In this document: positions 52,275 to 59,883 of the stretch, in pieces
Layout: the number at the start of each line of letters is the position of its first letter
How positions within the stretch are numbered: position 1 is the first letter of the stretch
Source: Sulfitobacter sp. THAF37
Lineage (GTDB): Bacteria; Pseudomonadota; Alphaproteobacteria; Rhodobacterales; Rhodobacteraceae
NCBI RefSeq assembly: GCF_009363555.1
Contig: NZ_CP045372.1
Coordinates: forward strand, 1,995,501 to 2,059,500
DNA length: 64,000 nucleotides
Reading direction: 5' to 3'
Position numbers and translations under genes: made by a program
Notes under the pieces: model-generated
Databases searched by the model: none
What the model was told of the DNA's origin: nothing
Seen by the model: the letters and a program-made list of their open reading frames with translations, nothing else

Positions 52275-52943
52275 CTACGCACTGTTGAGTTCATAGCCTT
52301 TTTGCTCAAAAAAAGCCTGCAAAGCCGAACCGAATCTTTCAACTTCTGTATCCGCTATTGAGTGCATAGTTCGTATTTCACCGAAGGAGAACCTGCCACC
52401 GACCTGCACCGAAGATTCGCGGCCGTGAGATACCGCGTTTCGTCGTTCACGGAGATTATTTAGTCGGCCCTTCTCCATTACGCCAATAACGAAGTTGGGC
52501 ACACCGAGCAACTGGCAGCACTGCTCCATCTGTGAACCGTCAACGTTCTGCAGACGCACCGAGAATGGGTTGCTTGCAACACTGAACTCAAGCTCCTCAT
52601 TGAGCATAGAAAATAGCTCAATCGACTTGTTGAGTGAATTATCATAGGAGCAATCGCGAAGTGACTGTATTCGCGGATAGTGGAAAATTGCCTGCACCTC
52701 CGGGATGCAGTCTTTGACCAGTGGGGCATGCGATGTGGCCACCGCCATTGCCTCTTCAACGTAAGCGTTTACTCCCCGTTCCATCGCAGAATATATTGCT
52801 ACAAGTAGTAGCCCACGTAACGATTTGTCAGGGTCGGTGGAGGGGATGAGGTTGGGTGGTCCGCCGGGGTCCAGCCGATTAATAACTTGGAGAGTTTCCG
52901 TGAATCTGCCGCGCACCTCTAGCTGAGCGTCGGCAAAGCTCAT
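52275..52943 (-). CDS. HEPN-domain protein (MAE_28990/MAE_18760-like), predicted RNase
   Basis: A 222-residue, mostly helical protein. The HEPN catalytic motif R-x4-H is visible as RRNAVSH (Arg168, His173). The N-terminal LLLVAIYSAMERGVNAYVEEA is the usual helix preceding it in the MAE_28990-like branch. HEPN proteins with this motif are commonly metal-independent RNases used as toxins or defence effectors. Its ATG overlaps the DUF262 stop by 4 bases, so the two form one module. Confidence 0.78.
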   Translation of the reverse strand: MSFADAQLEVRGRFTETLQVINRLDPGGPPNLIPSTDPDKSLRGLLLVAIYSAMERGVNAYVEEAMAVATSHAPLVKDCIPEVQAIFHYPRIQSLRDCSYDNSLNKSIELFSMLNEELEFSVASNPFSVRLQNVDGSQMEQCCQLLGVPNFVIGVMEKGRLNNLRERRNAVSHGRESSVQVGGRFSFGEIRTMHSIADTEVERFGSALQAFFEQKGYELNSA

Positions 52944-53986
52944 GCAGCAACGGCCTCTCTAACGATTTCAATTCGCCGCAAGAGTTTGGGGTTGCTGTTC
53001 GTGCCACCCGAGGTGGCCTTCTTCAACTCCTGGTCGTCAAGAACGGCTCGAAGTGCAACTTCGTTGACTTGGTTCCCCGCGCTGATTACGTCAGCGACTC
53101 CAACAGATACGGCTTCAAACAATAGAAGCGGCGTCGTATTCTTTCGTTCGCTTCGAACTACCCCATCCGGGAGCGCACCCGATAAAACGTCCATCGTATT
53201 GTCGAACAGTTCAGAAAGCGCTTTCTTGTTTTTGAATTTTTTCGTCTTGTTTTCCATGTAGGTGTTCAGAAATTCCTTAACGGAGTGTTTGAAGTCGCTC
53301 CTGCATTCGAAATACGCAAAAAACTTAAGTACAATCTCCTCCATGTTGCCGCGGCCTTCACGTTTTGATTTTCGAAAAACGTTTTCTAATCGCTGATCCG
53401 CGGCGCACGATTTGATGAATTCGTTAAATTCCCCTTGAAACACGCAATTTCGGATTTCCTGCTGGTGCAGTATTATGCCTCCGGTGTTCAGCCTCTCAAA
53501 TAGGTCGAATCTGACTTGATAATCACTCAGATCATTGAGAACTGTTATCCTGACGGGTCTCGTTAGGAAGTTAAGTTTCAGCGTCTCAGGAAGATCACAA
53601 AACTTCTTTCCATTTAGACTTGGAATCTTTTCGAGGCCGCTAATCTTTAGCTCGTGTGTCGAGATATCTTCGATCCCCGAACGAAATTGCGGCCTCACGA
53701 AGTTTACAAGCGTTGTGATCCTCTGCAGACCGTCGATGCACTCCCAGCTTGAGTCGTCATTTGTAGCCATAAATAGGCTGGGAATAGGAATTCCCAAAAA
53801 AACCGATTCAATCAATGCCGACTCTCTATCCGACTTCCAAACGAAGTGCCGCTGGTAGTCGGGTGCCACCTGTATCTGCCCTTCAGCAACCATATCTAGC
53901 AGCTGCTTCGCAGTTATGTCGTAGGTGTCAAACCCAACGGTTCTTCGCTGCTGTTTTAACTCCGAAGCTATTTTCGTTGCATTCAT
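52940..53986 (-). CDS. DUF262 (ParB/GmrS-like) protein
   Basis: A 348-residue protein with the DUF262 core: TAKQLLDMVAEGQIQVAPDY, then QRHFVW (to residue 50), and ECIDGLQRITTLVNF (DGLQR at 85-89), the ParB/Srx-like nucleotide-binding motif found in GmrSD and related defence proteins. It lacks the DUF1524 (HNH) half of GmrSD. Instead the next gene encodes a HEPN protein, so sensor/NTPase and effector are on two coupled chains. Low G+C. Confidence 0.87.
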   Translation of the reverse strand: MNATKIASELKQQRRTVGFDTYDITAKQLLDMVAEGQIQVAPDYQRHFVWKSDRESALIESVFLGIPIPSLFMATNDDSSWECIDGLQRITTLVNFVRPQFRSGIEDISTHELKISGLEKIPSLNGKKFCDLPETLKLNFLTRPVRITVLNDLSDYQVRFDLFERLNTGGIILHQQEIRNCVFQGEFNEFIKSCAADQRLENVFRKSKREGRGNMEEIVLKFFAYFECRSDFKHSVKEFLNTYMENKTKKFKNKKALSELFDNTMDVLSGALPDGVVRSERKNTTPLLLFEAVSVGVADVISAGNQVNEVALRAVLDDQELKKATSGGTNSNPKLLRRIEIVREAVAA

Positions 53987-54219
53987 TTGGCACCTAAGTG
54001 AGCGAAGAGAGTTGTTGATATAGCTTGCAGACTAGCTCCATTCGTGTCGAGCGACAAGTTCACGAAAAGCCAGAAGTGCTTCCGGGGAGGCGCTCGATTG
54101 CTGACGGAGTTTGTCGCTGCGGTTGGGTGCCGTCGGTCGAACAGCAAATCTTTGATGGCGATGTTCTTTTGCAGGGTGACGAAGCAACGGTCGCGGTCGT
54201 TTCGCGTCCCGTAGACCAT
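53983..54219 (-). CDS. Doubtful small ORF upstream of the DUF262 gene
   Basis: A frame of 78 residues (MVYGTRNDRDRCFVTLQKNI at its start) whose stop overlaps the DUF262 ATG by 4 bases. Such overlap suggests coupling, but there is no good ribosome site and the composition is odd. It may be chance. The rest of 53987-54318 shows nothing else. Confidence 0.2.
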   Translation of the reverse strand: MVYGTRNDRDRCFVTLQKNIAIKDLLFDRRHPTAATNSVSNRAPPRKHFWLFVNLSLDTNGASLQAISTTLFAHLGAK

Positions 54220-54318
54220 CTGCTCGCGCCAGAACACGCCATGTGCTGCTGCGGTGGCGCCGCTTATGCTCGACGCAGCGAATGACCTGTATCCTCCCGA
54301 CGTTGCCTCTCCTCTTAG

Positions 54319-55326
54319 CTATCGCCCTTTCCGATTTTCACGCATCTGCTGCGCAGCAATGGCTCTGATCCGTTGACGCACCTTCTTGGTATAGTGCAGC
54401 ACCATTGCCGGGCTTTGCCCCGTCACAGCTGCGACCAGGTCGTCGCTGCATCCGGCTTCTACCAGCTCACAGGCTGCGTTGTAGCGCCAGCTGTGGATGT
54501 CATAGTCGACAGCCCCGATCTGCTCTCTGACCTTCCGCACGGCAGCGGAGGCGCCGCGATAGGACCAGCGGTTGGTTCCGCGTTCGTTTGTGACCATGAA
54601 GACGGAATGGCGCTCAGCGGCCTCCAAGGCCTGTTGGAGCTGGGGCAGGATTGGCACCCAGAGTTCCTTTTTGGTCTTGCTCTGCCGTACAAAGACCGCG
54701 CCATCCTGAATATCCGACCAGCGCATTTCAAGAACGTCACCGATCCTCTGGCCGGTCCCGACGCAGAGTTCCATGACAAGGCGTTGTCTGGTGCCGAGCG
54801 GGCAGGTGGCCCGGTAGGTATCCAGAAGCTCTTGCGGCCACGGCTCGCGTTCGCGCTTGTCGGTCTTGAGTTCGGAAACGCCACGTGCCGGGTTGCTTTC
54901 GCGCCAACCGAGATCGACACAGTGTTCCATCAAAACGCGCAGGACGCGCAAAGAGTAATTTGCGAAATAGGCCTTTTCAGCGTTTGAGTCTCGCAGGCGG
55001 ATCACGTCCTTCCGTTGCAGCTTGGCCGGGTTGCGATCGCCCATGATGGAAATGAAAAAATCCAGATGCTTGTCGTAATCCAGACCAGTACGCGGTTTCA
55101 GGTTCCGGTATCTGGGGGACTTCCGGTAGCTCCTGATAAGCGCCTTGAAGCTTCGCGATGCGATGACTTGCGGCTTGTCCTTGGCGGCGAGTATGTCGGC
55201 GTATTCCTTCCAGAACGCCGCTGTGCCGAACTCGCTTAGGAATTTTTGCGAGGGCCACCCCCGCCGTTGGAAGTAGATGCCATTGCGTTGGCGGTAGACG
55301 TGCTTGGGAAGCTCGCGTTTAGCCAT
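54319..55326 (-). CDS. Tyrosine integrase of element C
   Basis: A 335-residue tyrosine recombinase. Arg194 is in CVGTGQRIGDVLEMRW, His278-x-x-Arg281 in DIHSWRYNA, and the nucleophile Tyr312 in VLHYTKKVRQR. The core-binding domain is at about 55-145. The ATG at 55326 overlaps the end of the small upstream gene by 8 bases; an upstream extension to 55410 is not supported. Related to the element B integrase (same length class and active-site context), though transcribed away from the tRNA. Confidence 0.93.
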   Translation of the reverse strand: MAKRELPKHVYRQRNGIYFQRRGWPSQKFLSEFGTAAFWKEYADILAAKDKPQVIASRSFKALIRSYRKSPRYRNLKPRTGLDYDKHLDFFISIMGDRNPAKLQRKDVIRLRDSNAEKAYFANYSLRVLRVLMEHCVDLGWRESNPARGVSELKTDKREREPWPQELLDTYRATCPLGTRQRLVMELCVGTGQRIGDVLEMRWSDIQDGAVFVRQSKTKKELWVPILPQLQQALEAAERHSVFMVTNERGTNRWSYRGASAAVRKVREQIGAVDYDIHSWRYNAACELVEAGCSDDLVAAVTGQSPAMVLHYTKKVRQRIRAIAAQQMRENRKGR

Positions 55327-55486
55327 GCCGCATGTCGATCCTGTCAAACTCATCGGCAATCTCGCCAGTAGACAGTTCAAGCTCGATTTTTCGACCATCG
55401 ATAGAGACACGGGTGACCATTTTGCCTGCCCGCTCGAATGCGCGGAGCAGGCTGAGTGCTTTTTGTTCCATGTTCGTCGCCGCCAT
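55319..55486 (-). CDS. Small integrase-leader protein
   Basis: About 55 residues (start uncertain: ATG 55501, 55486 or 55471). It reads MEQKALSLLRAFERAGKMVT, then SIDGRKIELEL and ends ADEFDRIDMRHG. Small proteins ending in a similar EFDRIDMR sequence recur just before integrases in alphaproteobacteria as I recall. Its stop lies inside the integrase start (ATGGCTAA), so translation is coupled. It may be an excisionase or integrase cofactor; unproven. Confidence 0.6.
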   Translation of the reverse strand: MAATNMEQKALSLLRAFERAGKMVTRVSIDGRKIELELSTGEIADEFDRIDMRHG

Positions 55487-55600
55487 CTTCACACCAATCA
55501 TACAACCTGTGATGGGTTTGCGCGCCTTGGACAGAGCGAATGTGCACTGGGTGCCATGCAAACCGTGTTGATGGTTGGAAAGTAGCTTGGCGGGACTCAC

Positions 55601-55900
55601 GGCTCAAGCACTAGGGGAATTAAGTGCCACCGGCATCACTTGGGTGTCACTAAACGCATATACGGTCTGGTGGCTATGAAGACACACTGAGCGATCAGTG
55701 CGAGTCGGGAAGGCTAAAAAGCCATTGACAGTTAATGCCAGTTTTGACGTGGAAAAATGGCGGTCTGCTGCCAGTTATTGAAGTGGCCGGTGTCACTAAA
55801 TGCATACCTTATCAAGGTAGTGTCAGGGGGTCCGCCTTCCGCCCCCTCCGATATTTGAGTCTACGGGGGCCGAAGGCTCTGGCAGTGCGCCAGGTTGATG
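55601..55900. other. Stretch without a gene, with direct repeats
   Basis: About 300 bases upstream of the integrase leader gene. It has no convincing gene. It holds the direct repeat listed at 55643 and 55789, and AATGCCAGTT / CTGCCAGTT copies, so it looks like a control or recombination region. Confidence 0.5.
55643..55806 (+). repeat. Direct repeat pair upstream of the element C integrase
   Basis: GGTGTCACTAAAYGCATA occurs at 55643-55660 (Y = C) and 55789-55806 (Y = T), 146 bases apart and in the same orientation. Possible operators for the integrase operon or additional integrase/Xis binding sites. Confidence 0.6.
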
Positions 55901-56152
55901 TCAGTTCCGTGCGGGAGGCTTGGCGCTGTTACCTGCGATACGCGCCAACAGGCCGATACCGACGCCCACTGCAATCATGATGAAGCCTTGGTCAATCGCT
56001 TCGCCGGAAGTTCTCGATCCAAAGTATCGGGCGGTTGCGGCGGCATAGGCCTGCGGTTCCGAAAACATCTGGGCGACGAAAATGCCCATAGCAACCCGCA
56101 GAGTGCCAAGAATGACAAGCGCCCACGAGATCAGTTTGCCGAGAAATACCAT
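55901..56152 (-). CDS. Small inner-membrane hypothetical protein
   Basis: An 83-residue protein with two hydrophobic segments (ISWALVILGTLRVAMGIFVAQ? region and FIMIAVGVGIGLLARIAG). GGAG lies seven bases before ATG 56152. The gene lies between the integrase block and the intact tRNA-Cys and has G+C closer to the core than its neighbours. No domain recognised. Confidence 0.6.
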   Translation of the reverse strand: MVFLGKLISWALVILGTLRVAMGIFVAQMFSEPQAYAAATARYFGSRTSGEAIDQGFIMIAVGVGIGLLARIAGNSAKPPARN

Positions 56153-56288
56153 GCGAATGCTCCAGTTAGGGGGAGCATACGCCCAATGGTCGGAAGCGCG
56201 CAACTGGAGCCTGTAGTGGCGGGCTTCCTCTGCGGGACAGGGTCGGCAAAACTATCGGCGGCACTATGATTTAGGAACAGAACAAAAA

Positions 56289-56313
56289 CAGAATGTTTAG
56301 ACATTTGTTTAGA
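56289..56313 (+). repeat. Candidate integrase arm sites, right end of element C
   Basis: AGAATGTTTAGAC (56289-56301) followed directly by ATT and a second TGTTTAGAC (56305-56313). The first is identical to 50823-50835 at the opposite end of element C. Lies 49 bases from the tRNA 3' end. Confidence 0.5.
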
Positions 56314-56361
56314 CGCGCGGGCGGTCTAGTTGTCGGCTTGATCTAAGTCTTTGAAAATAAA

Positions 56362-56435
56362 TGGAGGCGAGTAGGAGAATCGAACTCCTGTACACGGATT
56401 TGCAATCCGCTGCGTAACCACTCCGCCAACTCGCC
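56362..56435 (-). tRNA. tRNA-Cys (GCA), intact; integration target
   Basis: 74 bases on the minus strand including the encoded CCA. The acceptor stem is GGCGAGT/ACTCGCC with U73, the D-arm contains GGAGTGGTTA, and the anticodon loop TTGCAAA gives anticodon GCA (plus-strand positions 56401-56403). The T-arm is AGGAGTTCGATTCTCCT. All helices close. Its 3' half is repeated at 50709, 37137 and 26106, so it is the attachment site for the neighbouring elements and stays functional because each element restores its 3' end. Confidence 0.97.
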
Positions 56436-56652
56436 GAAATCGCTGTGGTGACCGGCTTTTGCCATGTTCCATCTGAGGCCGCAAGAGGTCGTGGCGAACA
56501 GTCCGGCAATCTTTTACCTTCTGAACCGGCTCTGTTCCCCGCTGTGACCGCAATACCCAAGGTGAGCTTAAATCCGTTTCCGGCCCGTTGCCGCGCTCCG
56601 AGTGATGTGGCAAACCTGAAAGCCAGAGGATCCGAACAGATGAGTTTAGCTG

Positions 56653-57306
56653 ATGATTGATTTCGCCACGCGCCGGACCATGATGGTCGATACGCAGGTC
56701 CGCCCCTCGGATGTGACAAAGTTCCCGATCATCGAGGCGATGCTGACGGTCCCGCGGGAGGATTTCGTGCCGACTGCACAACGCGAGGCGGCGTATCTCG
56801 GTGAAAACCTCGATCTCGGGCAGGGCCGTGTTATGCTTGATCCGCGCACGCTGGCCAAGATGCTGGATGCGCTGGCCATCACCGACAGGGAACTTGTGCT
56901 CGATGTGGGCGGGGCCATGGGCTATTCCACAGCTGTGATCGCCCATATGGCCGAGGCGGTCGTCACCGTCGAGGAAGACGAATCGATGGCCCACGAAGCG
57001 CAAGAGGCGCTGACAGCGGCGGGGGCCGATAACGCAGTGGTCCATGTGGGGCCACTTGCGGAGGGAGCGGCGCAGCACGGGCCCTACGACGCCATCGTTT
57101 TGCAGGGCGGGGTGCAGCAGGTGCCCGCCGCGCTGATCGACCAGCTGAAAGACGGCGGCCGTATCTGTGCGCTGTTCATGAACGGCCAGCTGGGCGAGGT
57201 GCGCGTTGGTCGAAAGAACTCCGACGACGTAAGCTGGCGCATGGCGTTCAATGCGGCGGCGCCAGTGCTGCCGGGGTTCGGGCGCGAAGCGGTCTTTGAA
57301 TTCTGA
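56653..57306 (+). CDS. Protein-L-isoaspartate O-methyltransferase-like protein
   Basis: A 217-residue SAM-dependent methyltransferase-fold protein. N-terminal DFATRRTMMVDTQVRPSDVT and TVPREDFVP match the alphaproteobacterial PCMT-like family, with the SAM loop VLDVGGAMGYSTAVIAHMA. The usual Pcm motif (G-x-G-x-G) is altered to GGAMG, so repair of isoaspartate is not certain. It directly precedes the TolC-type gene (56 bases), an order common in Rhodobacteraceae. Confidence 0.85.
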   Translation: MIDFATRRTMMVDTQVRPSDVTKFPIIEAMLTVPREDFVPTAQREAAYLGENLDLGQGRVMLDPRTLAKMLDALAITDRELVLDVGGAMGYSTAVIAHMAEAVVTVEEDESMAHEAQEALTAAGADNAVVHVGPLAEGAAQHGPYDAIVLQGGVQQVPAALIDQLKDGGRICALFMNGQLGEVRVGRKNSDDVSWRMAFNAAAPVLPGFGREAVFEF

Positions 57307-57362
57307 GGGGTAATGGGCCGGCCTGCAGACCGGACTGGCATATTAAAAGAAGGCGAGAACCG

Positions 57363-58790
57363 ATGCAGATGAGTTCCTTGGTAAAACTACGGCGTGCCGC
57401 GGGCGTGACCGTGCTGGTGACCGCTTTGGCGATCACGGGGCGTCTGGCCGAGGCCGAAACGCTGGCCGATGCGCTGGTGGGGGCCTATAACCATTCGGGC
57501 CTTCTTGAGCAGCAGCGCGCCGTCCTGCGTGCCGCCGACGAGGATGTCGCCGCCGCGGCCTCTGCGCTGAAACCGGTGCTGCGCTGGACCGCGGACCTGA
57601 CCCAGAGCTACCGTGAAGTGCCACAGTTGAACGTCTTGGCGACTTCGGGCAGCAGCAATTCGTTGACCGCTTCCATCAACCTGATCGCCGAAGTGCTGGT
57701 TTATGATTTCGGCGCTTCGGCGTTTCGCGTCGAGGCGACGAAGGAGACCGTGCTGGCGACGCGCGATACCTTGCTGAATGTCGAACAGCAAATCCTGTTG
57801 CGGGCCGTCAGCGCCTACATGGGCGTGATCGAAGCGTCCGAGTTCGTGGCCTTGCGGCAGAACAACGTGCGGCTGCTGACGCAGGAACTGCGCGCGGCGC
57901 GGGACCGGTTCGAAGTGGGCGAAGTGACCCGCACCGATGTTGCCCTGGCCGAAGCGCAGCTGGCCAACGCCCGAAGCGGGCTTGCCGCAGCCCAGGGCAC
58001 GCTGCTGCGCGCGCAGGAGGAATACCGCACCGCCGTCGGCCGCAAGCCCGGCCGGCTGAGCGGCCCGCCCAGTCTGCCGACTATCGGAGGGGACATTCAG
58101 GCGGCCAAGGCACTGGCCGTGCGCCAGCATCCACTGTTGCGATCGGCGCAACATCAGGTGGCTGCCGCCGAACTTCTGATCCGGTCGAACGAAGCGGCCA
58201 TGGCACCGCGGGTCACGCTGAACGGCAGTGTCGGCGTATCCGAGGAATTCGGCGGCAGCGACTTCAACAGAAACGCGTCGGTCGGTCTTGGTGTAAACCA
58301 GACGATCTATCAGGGTGGCAGGCTGTCGTCGGATGTGCGCAGAAGCATGGCGCAGCGCGACGCGCAGCGCGCCAACCTGCACGTGGTCCGCTTTGACGTA
58401 GAACAGGCCGTCGGCGATGCCTATGCCAGTTTCGCAACGGCCCGGGCACAGCTGGAAGCGTCGGAACGCCAGATCCGCGCCGCGCGTATCGCCTTCCGCG
58501 GCGTCCGGGAAGAAGCGACCCTCGGCGCGCGTACCACGCTGGACGTGCTGGATGCCGAACAATCTTTGCTGGATGCGCAGTCCACGCAGGTATCCGCCCG
58601 TGCGAGCCTTTATATCGCGGCCTATTCGGTGCTTTCGGCGACGGGGCGGCTGACGGCGGCGCACCTTGGCCTGCCGGTCCAGATTTACGATCCGGCGGGC
58701 TACTACAACCTGGTCAAGGACAGTCCCGCCAAGAACAGCCGACAGGGGCGTCAGCTGGACCGGGTATTGAGGGCGCTGCAAAAGGACTGA
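57363..58790 (+). CDS. TolC family outer-membrane channel protein
   Basis: A 475-residue TolC homologue: the outer-membrane exit duct of type I secretion and efflux pumps. The N-terminal signal peptide (VTVLVTALAITGRLAEA) is followed by ETLADALVGAYNHSGLL, and the internal duplicated pattern (RDRFEVGEVTRTDVALAEAQ and REEATLGARTTLDVLDAEQS) is typical. Start ATG 57363. No inner-membrane pump genes are adjacent, so its partners are elsewhere. Confidence 0.92.
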   Translation: MQMSSLVKLRRAAGVTVLVTALAITGRLAEAETLADALVGAYNHSGLLEQQRAVLRAADEDVAAAASALKPVLRWTADLTQSYREVPQLNVLATSGSSNSLTASINLIAEVLVYDFGASAFRVEATKETVLATRDTLLNVEQQILLRAVSAYMGVIEASEFVALRQNNVRLLTQELRAARDRFEVGEVTRTDVALAEAQLANARSGLAAAQGTLLRAQEEYRTAVGRKPGRLSGPPSLPTIGGDIQAAKALAVRQHPLLRSAQHQVAAAELLIRSNEAAMAPRVTLNGSVGVSEEFGGSDFNRNASVGLGVNQTIYQGGRLSSDVRRSMAQRDAQRANLHVVRFDVEQAVGDAYASFATARAQLEASERQIRAARIAFRGVREEATLGARTTLDVLDAEQSLLDAQSTQVSARASLYIAAYSVLSATGRLTAAHLGLPVQIYDPAGYYNLVKDSPAKNSRQGRQLDRVLRALQKD

Positions 58791-58851
58791 CAATTTTCGG
58801 CACTCTATTGTGAGAATCTGCGATCCGCGCTAATCTTCGCGCGAGGAAAGA

Positions 58852-59877
58852 GTGGTAAAATCTATGTCCGACCCCGTCACAAATGCCGAGGTAGAGGATG
58901 TTCTGTCTTCGATCCGCCGTCTGGTGTCCGAAGACAAACGCCCTTTGCAAACCAAGACCAAGCCGGTCCAGTCGGATCGGTTGGTGCTGACGCCCGCGCT
59001 GCGGGTGGCCGATGCCGAAACGTCGCCCCGGCAAACGGATGCGGCGCCACAGGCCGCGCAAGACTGGTCCGATGAGGACGCGGCATTCGAAGCGGCGTAC
59101 GGCGAGGGCGCGGCCGATACACCTGCGGATGACCCTGTGCGGGCGGCGACAGCCGAACCCGAGCCTGCGGATGAAAAAGTCTTTTCCGATTTCATTCAAC
59201 AGATGGAGCAGGACGACCCGGCGCTCGACTACGATGGCGACCCCTACAACTTTTCCGATGACAGCGACGAGGACGGCGAGGGTGGTTTCGAGATGAACAG
59301 CGATACCGCGCTGTTCGACGCGGAAACGCCGGAAGCAGACGGTGAAGCCGGTTCGGCGGAACAGGACCGGGGTCCCGAGGGCGCGGCGGATGTGTCGCAT
59401 GACGCCCAGGCCGATACGCTGAGCGCCAAGATCGCGGCGCTGGAAACCGCCATCGGCAAGATTCCCGAAACCTGGGAACCTGACGGCTCGGGCGAGGGCG
59501 ATTATTCCGGCACGGATGCCCCCGCCATGGAATGGGAGGACGACGCGGAAAGCAGCGCCACCACCGCCCGCCTGCACAACCTGCCGCGCAATCACCCTGC
59601 GGAGGCGGAAGCGGCGAGCTTTTTCCGCGACCGCGACGCGGATCGCACCGCACCGCAAGCCCCCCGGCAGGACAACGGTGGCACCGCACCCGAGGAGGAG
59701 CGTTTGGCCCTGTCCGATGACGATCAGGTGCTGGATGAGGAAGCCCTGCGCGATCTCGTCAGCGAAATCGTCCGGGCAGAGCTTCAGGGCGCGCTGGGCG
59801 AGCGGATTACCCGCAACGTGCGCAAGCTGGTGCGCCGCGAAATCCATCGTGCCCTGACGGCGCAGGAGCTGGAGTAA
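58852..59877 (+). CDS. PopZ-like acidic protein (DUF2497-type ends)
   Basis: A 341-residue, very acidic and mostly disordered protein. The N-terminal helix NAEVEDVLSSIRRLVSEDK and the C-terminal helical stretch EEALRDLVSEIVRAEL with VRKLVRREIHRAL correspond to the two conserved ends of PopZ-type polar organising proteins, with a long Asp/Glu-rich linker between. The start GTG 58852 has GAGG five bases upstream. A cell-pole or chromosome-anchoring role is inferred, not shown. Confidence 0.6.
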   Translation: MVKSMSDPVTNAEVEDVLSSIRRLVSEDKRPLQTKTKPVQSDRLVLTPALRVADAETSPRQTDAAPQAAQDWSDEDAAFEAAYGEGAADTPADDPVRAATAEPEPADEKVFSDFIQQMEQDDPALDYDGDPYNFSDDSDEDGEGGFEMNSDTALFDAETPEADGEAGSAEQDRGPEGAADVSHDAQADTLSAKIAALETAIGKIPETWEPDGSGEGDYSGTDAPAMEWEDDAESSATTARLHNLPRNHPAEAEAASFFRDRDADRTAPQAPRQDNGGTAPEEERLALSDDDQVLDEEALRDLVSEIVRAELQGALGERITRNVRKLVRREIHRALTAQELE

Positions 59878-59883
59878 CCTCGT

